From Mitsuaria sp. GD03876 (lineage in GTDB: Bacteria; Pseudomonadota; Gammaproteobacteria; Burkholderiales; Burkholderiaceae_C), in NCBI RefSeq assembly GCF_029840635.1, contig NZ_JAOCCU010000047.1, positions 1 to 50,004 of the forward strand: a DNA stretch of 50,004 nt, written 5' to 3'. Positions 27,605 through 35,918 of the stretch are shown here, in pieces. Under the pieces are notes generated by a model. The model searched no databases. It was given only the letters and a program-made list of their open reading frames with translations, and was not told where the DNA came from. The position numbers were made by a program, and so were the translations under genes. Numbering within the stretch: position 1 is the first letter of the stretch; the number at the start of each line of letters is the position of its first letter.

Positions 27605-29368
27605 ATGGGTCTCCACCAGACCCGGCACGACCACAAGGACATGGGCGCAGACAACCCCGCAGGGCAGGCGCCGACTGGCGCCGCCACCACCGCAGCTACC
27701 ACCGCCGGCTCGGCCTCCGGCGGCTTCGACTTCATCGTCGTGGGCGCCGGCACCGCCGGCTGCCTGCTCGCCAACCGCCTCAGCGCCGACCCGTCCAAGC
27801 GGGTGCTGCTGCTCGAGGCCGGCGGCCGCGACGACTACCACTGGATCCACATCCCCGTCGGTTACCTGTACTGCATCGGCAATCCGCGCACGGACTGGCT
27901 GTTCAAGACCGAGCCCGACCCCGGCCTGAACGGCCGCAGCCTGCGCTACCCGCGCGGCAAGGTGCTGGGCGGCAGCTCCAGCATCAACGGGATGATCTAC
28001 ATGCGGGGCCAGACCCGCGACTACGACGGCTGGGCCGCCGCGACCGGCGACGACGCGTGGCGCTGGGACGAGGTGCTGCCCTACTTCCGCAAGCACGAGG
28101 ACCACTGGCGGCTGGACGACGGCGGCGAGCGGCCGCCCGGCTTCGACCCGGCGATGCACGGCCACGGCGGCGAATGGCGCGTCGAGAAGCAGCGCCTGCG
28201 CTGGGCGGTGCTGGACGCCTTCGCGTCCGCCGCGCAGGAAGCCGGCATCCCGGCCACGCCGGACTTCAACCGCGGCAACAACGAGGGCGTCGGTTACTTC
28301 GAGGTCAACCAGCGCGCCGGCTGGCGCTGGAACACGGCCAAGGCCTTCCTGCGGCCGGCCTGCTACCGGCGTCCCAACTTCGAGATGTGGACCGGCGCGC
28401 ACGCGCAGCGCCTGCTGACGTCGACGGCCGACGGTCAGGTGCGCTGCGACGGCGTGCGCGTGCGCACGCCGCAGGGGCTCGAGGAGGTCCACCTGAACCC
28501 GGGCGGCGAGGTGCTGCTCGCGGCCGGCGCGATCGGCTCGCCGCAGCTGCTGCAGCTGTCGGGCATCGGGCCGGCCGGGCTGCTCCAGCGCCATGGCATC
28601 GAGGTCGTGCGCGACCTGCCCGGCGTCGGCGGCAACCTGCAGGATCACCTGCAGATCCGCGCGGTGTTCCAGGTCGACGGCGTCAGCACGCTCAACACGC
28701 TGGCGTCGAGCTGGTTCGGCAAGGCGCGCATCGGCCTGGAGTACGCGTTGCGCCGCAGCGGTCCGATGAGCATGGCGCCGTCGCAGCTCGGCGCGTTCGC
28801 GCGCAGCGGTCCGGACAAGGCCTGGCCCGACCTGCAGTACCACGTGCAGCCGCTGTCGCTCGAGGCCTTCGGCGAGCCGCTGCACACCTTCAACGCGTTC
28901 ACCGCGAGCGTCTGCAACCTCAACCCGACCAGCCGCGGCCATGTCTCGATCCGCAGCGCCGACGCGGCCGACGCGCCGCTGATCGCGCCCAACTACCTGA
29001 GCACCGCCGAGGATCGCGACGTCGCCGCGCGCAGCCTGCGCCTGACGCGGCGCATCGTCGAGCAGCCGGCCTTGTCCCGCTATCGGCCCCGCGAGCACAA
29101 GCCCGGCGTGCAGTTCCAGAGCGACGAGGAACTCGCGCGGCTGGCCGGCGACATCGCCACGACGATCTTCCATCCCGTGGGCACCTGCCGCATGGGCCGC
29201 GCCGACGACGACGCGGCGGTCGTCGACAGCCGGCTGCGGGTGCGCGGCGTCGCCGGGTTGCGCGTCGTCGACGCCAGCGTGATGCCGACGATCACCAGCG
29301 GCAACACGAATTCGCCGACGCTGATGATCGCGGAGCGCGCCGCCGCCTGGCTGCGCGCCGGGGACTGA
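27605..29368 (+). CDS. GMC-family oxidoreductase (choline dehydrogenase-like)
   Basis: FAD enzyme oxidising alcohols. The FAD fold FDFIVVGAGTAGCLLANRLS is followed by YPRGKVLGGSSSINGMIYMRGQ (GMC signature 1) and GAIGSPQLLQLSGIGP (signature 2). The C-terminal catalytic region is TTIFHPVGTCRMG and VDASVMPTITSGNTNSPTLMIAE. Started at ATG 27605 it is 587 aa, with a Thr/Ala-rich extension of about 40 residues before the FAD motif. The ATG at 27641 and a GTG at 27566 overlapping the creD stop are alternatives. The substrate is unknown. Its TGA abuts the stop of the convergent aminopeptidase gene. Confidence 0.92.
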   Translation: MGLHQTRHDHKDMGADNPAGQAPTGAATTAATTAGSASGGFDFIVVGAGTAGCLLANRLSADPSKRVLLLEAGGRDDYHWIHIPVGYLYCIGNPRTDWLFKTEPDPGLNGRSLRYPRGKVLGGSSSINGMIYMRGQTRDYDGWAAATGDDAWRWDEVLPYFRKHEDHWRLDDGGERPPGFDPAMHGHGGEWRVEKQRLRWAVLDAFASAAQEAGIPATPDFNRGNNEGVGYFEVNQRAGWRWNTAKAFLRPACYRRPNFEMWTGAHAQRLLTSTADGQVRCDGVRVRTPQGLEEVHLNPGGEVLLAAGAIGSPQLLQLSGIGPAGLLQRHGIEVVRDLPGVGGNLQDHLQIRAVFQVDGVSTLNTLASSWFGKARIGLEYALRRSGPMSMAPSQLGAFARSGPDKAWPDLQYHVQPLSLEAFGEPLHTFNAFTASVCNLNPTSRGHVSIRSADAADAPLIAPNYLSTAEDRDVAARSLRLTRRIVEQPALSRYRPREHKPGVQFQSDEELARLAGDIATTIFHPVGTCRMGRADDDAAVVDSRLRVRGVAGLRVVDASVMPTITSGNTNSPTLMIAERAAAWLRAGD

Positions 29369-30745
29369 TCAGGCGCCGAAGCGTTCCTCGACGTAGGCCA
29401 GCAGCGTGCGGATGGTCTGGGCCTCGCCCCCGACCGGACGGCCCGGGCGGGCGATGTCGTTCCAGGCGAAGAGGTCGACGTGCAGCCAATCCTGCTCGGC
29501 CGGGATGAAGGCCTCCAGGAACAGCGCCGCGTTGATCGCGCCGGCCAGCGCGCTGCGGCCGGTGTTCACGATGTCGGCCAGGCTCGAGGTGATGCCTTCC
29601 TTGTAGGGCGCCCACAGCGGCATGTGCCACAGCGGATCGTCCATCTTGAGGCCCAGGTCGACCAGGTCGCGCGCGGTGTCCATGTGCTTGGCGAACAGCG
29701 CCGGCAGCTGCGCGCCCAGCGCGATGCGCGCGGCGCCGGTCAGCGTGGCCAGGTCGATGATCAGTTCCGGCTTGGACTCGCTCGCGTAGGCCAGCGCGTC
29801 GCACAGGATCACGCGGCCTTCGGCGTCGGTGTTGCCGATCTCGATGTGCAGGCCCGCGCGCGTCTTGATGACGTCGCCCGGCCGATAGGCGTTGCCGCTG
29901 ATCGCGTTCTCCACCGCCGGGATCAGCACCTGCAGGCGCACCGGCAGCTTCAGCGCCATGATCAGCGTGGCCAGGCCCAGCGCGTTGGCCGCGCCGCCCA
30001 TGTCCTTCTTCATCTGGCGCATGCCGTCGGCGGGCTTGATGTCCAGGCCGCCGGTGTCGAAGCACACGCCCTTGCCGACCAGCGTCAGCCGCGGGTGCTT
30101 GTCGCTGCCCCAGTTCAGTTCGACCAGGCGCGGCGCGCGGTCGCTGGCGCGGCCGACGGCGTGGATCGCGGGGAAGTTCTTCTTCAGCAGGTCGTCGCCG
30201 ACGATCTCCTTGAACTTCGCGCCGTGCTGCTTGGCGACGACCGCGGCGGCCTTGGCCAGTTCCTCGGGGCCCATGTGCTCGGCCGGCGTGTTGACCAGGT
30301 CGCGCACGGCGGTCATCGCGGTGGCGATCGCCAGGCCGCGCTGGCCGTCCGGGCTGCTCTTGATCAGCAACTGCGCCGGCTGGCGCTTGCGCGGCTTGTA
30401 GAGGTCGAACTGGTAGCAGCCCAGTTCCCAGGACAGCGCGGCCGCCTCGTCCTGCAGCGGCAGGCCGTCGGCGGAGAGGGTGTAGTCGCCTTCGGGCAGC
30501 GCCTGCGGCAGCGCCGACAGCGCGAACGGATGGGCCGCGTGGGCGACGCCGGCGAAGACCTGCGCCAGCTTGCCGTCCTCGCCCGGCACCAGGGCGAAGG
30601 TGTCCGGCGCGGCCGAGAAGCCCAGCGTCGCCAGCCACTGCTGGGTGCGCTTGGGCAGCTTCGGGGCGAGGGCCTGGTAGGCGGCGCGGTCGAGCGCCAG
30701 GATGGGCGTGGCGCGGGCCACCGAGTTCTTGAATTGGACGTTCAT
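29369..30745 (-). CDS. M17 leucyl aminopeptidase family protein
   Basis: Zinc/manganese aminopeptidase of 458 aa. The metal-binding core is complete: LVGKGVCFDTGGLDIKPADG with the catalytic Lys and Asp, MKKDMGGAANALGL, and NTDAEGRVILCDALAYA. The shortened N-terminal domain puts it nearer PepB-like members than PepA. The start MNVQFKNSVARATP at 30743-30745 is chosen; a longer frame adds 20 unrelated residues. It converges with the GMC gene, with no bases between the stops. Confidence 0.93.
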   Translation of the reverse strand: MNVQFKNSVARATPILALDRAAYQALAPKLPKRTQQWLATLGFSAAPDTFALVPGEDGKLAQVFAGVAHAAHPFALSALPQALPEGDYTLSADGLPLQDEAAALSWELGCYQFDLYKPRKRQPAQLLIKSSPDGQRGLAIATAMTAVRDLVNTPAEHMGPEELAKAAAVVAKQHGAKFKEIVGDDLLKKNFPAIHAVGRASDRAPRLVELNWGSDKHPRLTLVGKGVCFDTGGLDIKPADGMRQMKKDMGGAANALGLATLIMALKLPVRLQVLIPAVENAISGNAYRPGDVIKTRAGLHIEIGNTDAEGRVILCDALAYASESKPELIIDLATLTGAARIALGAQLPALFAKHMDTARDLVDLGLKMDDPLWHMPLWAPYKEGITSSLADIVNTGRSALAGAINAALFLEAFIPAEQDWLHVDLFAWNDIARPGRPVGGEAQTIRTLLAYVEERFGA

Positions 30746-30888
30746 CGATGCACCGGCCTGCCGCGGGTCGCGCGGGGAACCGGCCTGGGGTTGGCGGTGG
30801 CGCATTCTCGCTCGCCGTCCCCCATGGGACGGATTCGATTCGCCCGTCCGGGGGCACCCTTCGTCGGGCGCCCTTCAACAGGCGCCAG

Positions 30889-31299
30889 TCAGCAGGACTG
30901 TCGCAGGCGCGACAGCAGCGCCTGGGCGGCCGCGGTCGAACCGGCCGGGGCGGTCGGGCTGGCGGCGCGCATCGCGGGGTTGTCCTCCACCGCCTGGATC
31001 AGCCGCTGCGCCGCCGCCGGGCCCGGCAGCACCGGGCCGATGAAACACACCTGCTCCCCACGGCCGATCAGCAGCGTGGGGAAGGTCTCGACCTCCAGGT
31101 CGTCCACGAGTTCGGCGTCGTCCTCGATGTCCACCCACAGGAAGCGCGCGCCGGGGTGCGCCTGCCGCAGCGTGGCGAAGTCGTCCCGATAGGTGTCGCA
31201 GGTCCGGCACCAGGCGGCGCACAGGCAGGCCACCAGCAGGTCGGAGGGACCGTCCAGGGCGGGGGACGACGCGGTCGGCGAGGGGGAGTCGGCGGACAT
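30889..31299 (-). CDS. Thioredoxin-like protein with WCRTC motif
   Basis: 136 aa with a thioredoxin fold: VACLCAAWCRTCDTYRDDF gives the redox pair Cys-x-x-Cys, and FLWVDIEDDAELVDDLEVETFPTLLI supplies the cis-proline segment (FPT). The first 25 residues are Ser/Pro-rich with no clear signal peptide, so it is probably cytoplasmic. The start MSADSPSP at 31297-31299 is set by family alignment. On its strand TTGACA lies at plus 31419-31424, a perfect -35 box, but the matching -10 (AACAAG) is poor. Confidence 0.87.
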   Translation of the reverse strand: MSADSPSPTASSPALDGPSDLLVACLCAAWCRTCDTYRDDFATLRQAHPGARFLWVDIEDDAELVDDLEVETFPTLLIGRGEQVCFIGPVLPGPAAAQRLIQAVEDNPAMRAASPTAPAGSTAAAQALLSRLRQSC

Positions 31300-31354
31300 G
31301 GGGGGCGAGCTTAGCCGAGTTGCTTCCGGCGGGCGGCCGTTCGCATTGCGTCCA

Positions 31355-31373
31355 ACGCACCGTTGTGGTGCGT
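31355..31373. promoter_or_regulatory. Operator-like inverted repeat in a divergent region
   Basis: ACGCACC (31355-31361) and GGTGCGT (31367-31373) form a perfect inverted repeat with a five-base spacer. It sits in the 210-bp region between the thioredoxin-like gene and the divergent 54-aa gene. The binding protein is unknown. Confidence 0.45.
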
Positions 31374-31509
31374 CATGCGTGACGATGGCGCGACTCTTGT
31401 TCAGATTTGTGAGGACGCTGTCAACGTTGCGCCAATGGGCCGCGTTAGCTGGCACAAAGCGGCTATTCCCTCCGCTTCATGCCCCTGATAGGCAAGAAGG
31501 TCCCCGACC

Positions 31510-31674
31510 ATGATGAAGTCCCAAACCCGTACCGAATCCCAGCCCCGTCGCCTCCCGATGCCGGAACTGGCGACCCACGACAAGGGCCGCAAGCACGAGG
31601 CGTTCGAAGTCGCCAGCCTCGGCTGCGACCGCCGCAGCGTCGCCCGCGCGCTGCGCTTCGACCGCAAGCGCTGA
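31510..31674 (+). CDS. Small basic hypothetical protein, 54 aa
   Basis: The reading frame starts MMKSQTRTESQPRRLPMPEL and ends ARALRFDRKR. It is strongly charged, with many Arg/Lys, one Cys (LGCDRRS) and no membrane segment. A good ribosome binding site AGAAGG lies about 10 nt before the ATG, and codon use matches the neighbours. I do not recognise a family. It is flanked by the thioredoxin-like gene (divergent) and the SNF2 helicase (convergent). The frame is intact and the start context is good, so I regard it as likely real. Confidence 0.65.
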   Translation: MMKSQTRTESQPRRLPMPELATHDKGRKHEAFEVASLGCDRRSVARALRFDRKR

Positions 31675-31731
31675 TCCCGGGAGCGGGACCGCCCCGGCAC
31701 CCGGCGCCGGTTCCGCCTCCCCAGCCGCCGC

Positions 31732-34065
31732 TCAGTCGTCGTCCTCCGACGGCTGAAGCGGCGCCAGCAGCCGCTCGATCTCCGCGGCGCTGAACTTCTC
31801 CAGACGATCGCCCCCGTCCCGGCCCAGCAGGCCGTCCGCCAGCGCCCGCTTGCGGGCCTGCAGCTCCAGCATCCGTTCCTCGATCGAGCCCTCGATCGCC
31901 AGCTGGTGGACGAACACCGGCCGCGACTGGCCGATCCGGTGCGCCCGCGCATGCGCCTGGGCGTCGACCGCCGGGTTCCACCAGGGATCGACCTGGATCA
32001 CCGTGTCGGCGGCCGTCAGCGTCAGGCCGACGCCCCCCGCCTTCAGGCTGACCAGCATCAGCGGCGCCTCCCCCGCCTGGAAGCGCCGGACCACCTCCCC
32101 ACGCCGCCCTTGGGGCGTCTCGCCCGTCAGTTTCATCAGCGGGATCCTGGCGTCGTCCATCGCCGCCTCGATCAGGTCCAGCATGCCGGTGAATTGGGAG
32201 AACACCAGGATCGTCCGGCCTTGGGCGATGAGCTCGGGCACTTTTTCCCGGATCCACTCCAGCTTGGCCGCCTCCATCCCGGGCGGCATCTCGATCCCCG
32301 GCACCAGCCGCGGATCGCAGCAGACCTGGCGCAGCTTGAGCATCGCGTCCAGCACCGACATCAGCCCGGAGCCGAAGATCTCCGACTCCTTCAGCAGCCG
32401 CCGCACCAGGTGATCCGCGCCGATGCGGACGCTTTCATACAGCTGGCGTTGCCGGCCCTGCAGGGGGATGCGCTGGGTCAGCACCGTCATTGGCGGGAGG
32501 TCCTGGGCCACCTCTTCCTTCAGCCGGCGCAGGATGAACGGGCGCACGCGCGTGGCCAGTTCGCGGGCGCGGCGGGCATCGCCGGTCTGCTCGATCGGCT
32601 TGCGCCAGTGCCGCGCGAACGAACGCGATTCGCCGAGGTAGCCCGGCATCAGGAAGTCGAATTGCGTCCAGAGCTCGCCGAGGTGGTTCTCCAACGGCGT
32701 GCCGGTGAGCACCAGCCGCTGGTCCGCCTGGAAGCGGCGCAACGCGCGCGCCGCCCGGGAGCGGGGGTTCTTCACCGCCTGCGCCTCGTCCAGCACCAGC
32801 ACCGAGAACCTCGGCTTGGCCAGCGCCCGCAGTTCCCGCCAGGCCAGGCCGTAGCTGCACAGCAGCAGGTCGATGTCGCCGAGCCGCTTGAGCACGTCGG
32901 CGCGTTCCGCCGGGTCGGACAGCGCCGCCACCCGCAGCCCGGGCGCCACGCGGGCGGCCTCGTTCATCCAGTTGAAGATCAGCGAGGTCGGCGCGACGAC
33001 CAGCGCCGGCGAACTCAGCCGGCCCGCCTGCTTCTCCACCCAGAGGTGGGCCAAGGCCTGGGCGGTCTTGCCCAGGCCCATGTCGTCGGCCAGGATGCCG
33101 CCCAGCTCCTGCCGGGCCAGGTACTGCAGCCAGGCGAGGCCCTGCAATTGATAGGGCCGCAGCGTGATGCCGAGCCCCTCGGGCGCCGGGGGCAGTTCGG
33201 GGGGGCCAGCGTCGCGCAGGCGTTCCCACATCGTGCGGAGTTCGTCGGCGCCGAAGACCTGCCAACGGCTGTCCGGCACGTCGAGCGCCGCCAGCTGGGC
33301 CGCTTCCCAGGCGGTCAGCTTCACGGGCCCGCGCCGTGAGCGCTGCGCGACCAGCACGTCCAGCAGGTTGAGCATCAGCCGCTTCAGCGGCGCGGCGGTC
33401 GAATGCAGCCGTCGGCCGCCGGGCGCCTTCAGGCTGACGATCGCGTCGTCGTCGATGTTGGAGATCGCATCGGCATAGAGCCAGCGGCGATCCTTGCGCA
33501 GCAGGTCCCAGATCATCGGCGCGAGGTCGACGCGCTGCCCCTGGACCGTCACGCCCAGGCTCAGCATCCACGAGCCCTTGCGGCGCGACAGCCCCAACCC
33601 CGTCAGCCGGCCGGCTTTCGCCGGCGCGATGGCGGCCTGCACGTCATAGGGCGTGTCGTCCTCCGGCTGGATCTCCAGCGACCAGGCGTCGATCGCGACA
33701 CTGTGATGCGCGAACCCCGGCAGGACCTCCACCTCCCAGCCCAGCTGGCGCAGGCGCGGCACCTCGTCGGCGGCGAAGTCGGGGAACAGGTCTTCCTGTT
33801 CCAGCGTCCAGCACGGGGTCAGGCCACGGCCGAAGGACGCATCGCGCCACTGCAGCATCTCGGCGTCCACCGCGTGCAACGGGAGCGCCTGCCACTGCTC
33901 GAGCGCCGCCGGTGCCGCCGGCCAGCGTTCCAGCCGCAGCAGCGAGACGCGGTCACCGCGCGGGCCGAGCTTCCCGTGCGGCCGCATGCCCAGCAGGCCA
34001 TCACCGCGATTCAGCGTCTGCAGGATCAGCTTGGGCGGGAGCGGGGAAGGCGGCGTCGGAGTCAT
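31732..34065 (-). CDS. SNF2/RapA-type helicase-related ATPase
   Basis: 777 aa SF2 translocase. The N-terminal 270 residues have no recognised domain. The ATPase core has motif I ILADDMGLGKTAQALAHL, motif II LVLDEAQAVKN, motif III VLTGTPLENHLGELW, and a helicase C-terminal lobe with ILVFSQFTGMLDLIEAAM, LMLVSLKAGGVGLTLTAAD and motif VI ARAHRIGQSRPV. Bacterial SNF2 proteins remodel protein-DNA complexes, some with RNA polymerase. No restriction or defence genes lie beside it, so I do not read it as part of a defence system. Confidence 0.94.
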   Translation of the reverse strand: MTPTPPSPLPPKLILQTLNRGDGLLGMRPHGKLGPRGDRVSLLRLERWPAAPAALEQWQALPLHAVDAEMLQWRDASFGRGLTPCWTLEQEDLFPDFAADEVPRLRQLGWEVEVLPGFAHHSVAIDAWSLEIQPEDDTPYDVQAAIAPAKAGRLTGLGLSRRKGSWMLSLGVTVQGQRVDLAPMIWDLLRKDRRWLYADAISNIDDDAIVSLKAPGGRRLHSTAAPLKRLMLNLLDVLVAQRSRRGPVKLTAWEAAQLAALDVPDSRWQVFGADELRTMWERLRDAGPPELPPAPEGLGITLRPYQLQGLAWLQYLARQELGGILADDMGLGKTAQALAHLWVEKQAGRLSSPALVVAPTSLIFNWMNEAARVAPGLRVAALSDPAERADVLKRLGDIDLLLCSYGLAWRELRALAKPRFSVLVLDEAQAVKNPRSRAARALRRFQADQRLVLTGTPLENHLGELWTQFDFLMPGYLGESRSFARHWRKPIEQTGDARRARELATRVRPFILRRLKEEVAQDLPPMTVLTQRIPLQGRQRQLYESVRIGADHLVRRLLKESEIFGSGLMSVLDAMLKLRQVCCDPRLVPGIEMPPGMEAAKLEWIREKVPELIAQGRTILVFSQFTGMLDLIEAAMDDARIPLMKLTGETPQGRRGEVVRRFQAGEAPLMLVSLKAGGVGLTLTAADTVIQVDPWWNPAVDAQAHARAHRIGQSRPVFVHQLAIEGSIEERMLELQARKRALADGLLGRDGGDRLEKFSAAEIERLLAPLQPSEDDD

Positions 34066-34110
34066 CGGCCGCCATTGTGTCGCCGTCCGCCGGCCCGCCA
34101 GTTCGACCGG

Positions 34111-35310
34111 TCAGCCTTCCTTGCCCTCCTTGCCGCTCTTGCCGTCCTTGCCTTCCTTGGGCGTGCGCGGCTTGGGCAGGCCGGACTTCGTGAAGTCCGC
34201 CGGCACCTGCATCAGCGCGGTGTCCGGCTCCGTGCGGCGGATGTTGCGCAGCTGGTAGTTCTGTTCGCCGGTGCGCGGATCCTTGGTCTGGACGCTGACG
34301 GTCACCTTGAGGTCGGGCGAGGTCCACACCTCCCGCGAGATCACGATCGGCTTCTCGTTGCCGATCTTGCCGGCGGGGATCGTCGACGCGGAGCGCGAGC
34401 CGGTGACCTTGAGGCCGTCGATCTCGCGCGGCGGCAACGCCTCGGACGGCGTGCGGTCCGACGGGCCGGACAGCGGCTCCATGCGCATCGCGACGGCGGC
34501 CGGGATCGGCGGCATCGGCGCGAGTTCACCCAGCGGCGCCTCGATGCGGATCATGCGCACGCTCTGGCCGGTGTCGCCGGGCGCGATCACCACCGCCGCG
34601 GGGGCGCGCGGCGCGGCCGGCGGCGACGGCGGCTTGGGCGTCTCGGCCCGGGGCGCGGACTCGCCGGAGGCGAAGGCCTCGCGCACGCGTTCGCCGTGCT
34701 CGCGCGCCCAATCGCGCATCTTGCGGGCGTACTCGCGCAGCAGCTCGTTGTAGTCCCGCATCTTGTCGTTGTACTCGCGCATGCGGTCGCGGTACTCGCG
34801 CTGCGCCTCGGCATCGACGCGGCCGCCGCCGAGGAATCGCGCGGTCTTGCGGTCGGGCTCGAGCAGCCAGTTCTCGCCGCTCACCGGGTCGCGCAGGTAG
34901 ACCAGTCTGCGGCCCTGCCGCTCGACTTCCTGACGGGTGCGGCCCTCGGCGTCGCGGCACATCTGGCTGGTCTGCTGATGCACGATGCGGTTGCCGTCGG
35001 CCAGCGGCTGGACGGTCTCATGCACCGCCTGGGCGCAGTACGGCGCGCCCTTGACCACCCGCTCGGACATCAGGATCTGCGTCGCCACGCCGGACTCCGC
35101 GATCAGCGCCGACACGTCCGGCACCGGCGGCGCGGGAGGCACCGGTGGCACGAAGGCGGGGGGCGCCGGCGGCACGGGCGGCGGCGTGGCGGGCGCCGCG
35201 GGTTGGGGCGCGGGCCGCGCGTCGGGGTCCGGCGAGGCGCTCGCGGCGGGCTGGGCCTGGACCGCGGCGGCGGCGAGCGCCAGGGCGAGGGCGGTGAGGG
35301 AGGTCTTCAT
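34111..35310 (-). CDS. Secreted Pro-rich protein with six heptad repeats; third gene of a sigma/anti-sigma operon
   Basis: 399 aa, family not recognised. A signal peptide (MKTSLTALALALAAAAVQAQ) is followed by a Pro/Ala-rich segment (30-65) and a globular part with three Cys (YCAQAVHE, QMCRD). Residues 172-213 are six tandem seven-residue units: EYRDRMR, EYNDKMR, DYNELLR, EYARKMR, DWAREHG, ERVREAF. A second Pro-rich linker, a domain with VISREVWTSPDLKVTVSVQTKDPRTGEQ (split here only by reading) and a Lys/Gly tail (KEGKDGKSGKEGKEG) complete it. It lies 104 nt after the anti-sigma gene. A periplasmic role under control of the sigma factor is inference. Confidence 0.8.
   Translation of the reverse strand: MKTSLTALALALAAAAVQAQPAASASPDPDARPAPQPAAPATPPPVPPAPPAFVPPVPPAPPVPDVSALIAESGVATQILMSERVVKGAPYCAQAVHETVQPLADGNRIVHQQTSQMCRDAEGRTRQEVERQGRRLVYLRDPVSGENWLLEPDRKTARFLGGGRVDAEAQREYRDRMREYNDKMRDYNELLREYARKMRDWAREHGERVREAFASGESAPRAETPKPPSPPAAPRAPAAVVIAPGDTGQSVRMIRIEAPLGELAPMPPIPAAVAMRMEPLSGPSDRTPSEALPPREIDGLKVTGSRSASTIPAGKIGNEKPIVISREVWTSPDLKVTVSVQTKDPRTGEQNYQLRNIRRTEPDTALMQVPADFTKSGLPKPRTPKEGKDGKSGKEGKEG
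34672..34797 (-). repeat. Six tandem heptad units in the secreted protein
   Basis: The codons specify [E/D][Y/W]xxxxR-type heptads over 42 residues (protein positions 172-213), with aromatic and Met/Leu positions repeating every seven residues. This predicts an amphipathic helix or coiled coil. Confidence 0.7.
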
Positions 35311-35414
35311 GGCGGTCTCCAGGAAAGAGGCGGAACGGGATCGGAGGAACGGATCGAGGGACGGATCGGGGGAACGGATGGACGGGGCGATGGATCGGCG
35401 GATCGGTGGATCGA

Positions 35415-35918
35415 TCAGGGCATGACGCGCATCGCGAGCACGTCGCCGGAGGCATGGACGAGCAGCTCGGCGCGCACCGGTGCCGCGGCGTCGGCGGGGT
35501 CGTAGGGCAGGCCGAGCAGCGCGAGCCGTTCCCGCGACACCTCGGCCGGCACCAGCCACGCGGTGCCGGCGCCGGCCTTTTCATAGGCGGCCCAGCGATC
35601 GGCGGTCACCAGCACGATGAAGCCGCTGCCCGAGCTGCCCAGCACGGTGGCGCCCGATTCGCCCGGCGGCGCCGAACCCAGCAGCCACACGCAGGCGACC
35701 AGCACCGACGCGCACAGCGCCGGTCCGGCGAGCGCCCAGCGCCAGCGGCCGGAGCTCGCGCCGCGCCCGCGGGCGGCGAACTGCTGGCGCATCGCGGCCA
35801 GCACCGCGTCGTCGCGTTCGCGCGTCGGGGCGCGCTGTCTGAGGTCCTGGGCCACGGCCCAGAGCCAGTCGGCCAGGCGCGCGGTGCGGGGCGGGGAGGA
35901 GTCGGTGGTCTTCATCAT
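35415..35918 (-). CDS. Probable membrane anti-sigma factor
   Basis: 167 aa with one membrane helix at about 58-82 (ALAGPALCASVLVACVWLLG). The N-terminal cytoplasmic part contains LADWLWAVAQDLRQRAPTRERDDAVLAAMRQ; the C-terminal part is periplasmic. There is no HxxxCxxC zinc motif, so it is not a ZAS-type anti-sigma. The call rests on topology, size and the ATGA overlap with the sigma gene. No named family was recognised. Confidence 0.7.
   Translation of the reverse strand: MMKTTDSSPPRTARLADWLWAVAQDLRQRAPTRERDDAVLAAMRQQFAARGRGASSGRWRWALAGPALCASVLVACVWLLGSAPPGESGATVLGSSGSGFIVLVTADRWAAYEKAGAGTAWLVPAEVSRERLALLGLPYDPADAAAPVRAELLVHASGDVLAMRVMP

Noticed and set aside
31732-34065. SNF2 helicase as part of a defence island
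   Set aside because: No nuclease, methyltransferase, protease or other defence partner is adjacent, and its neighbours are housekeeping or envelope genes.
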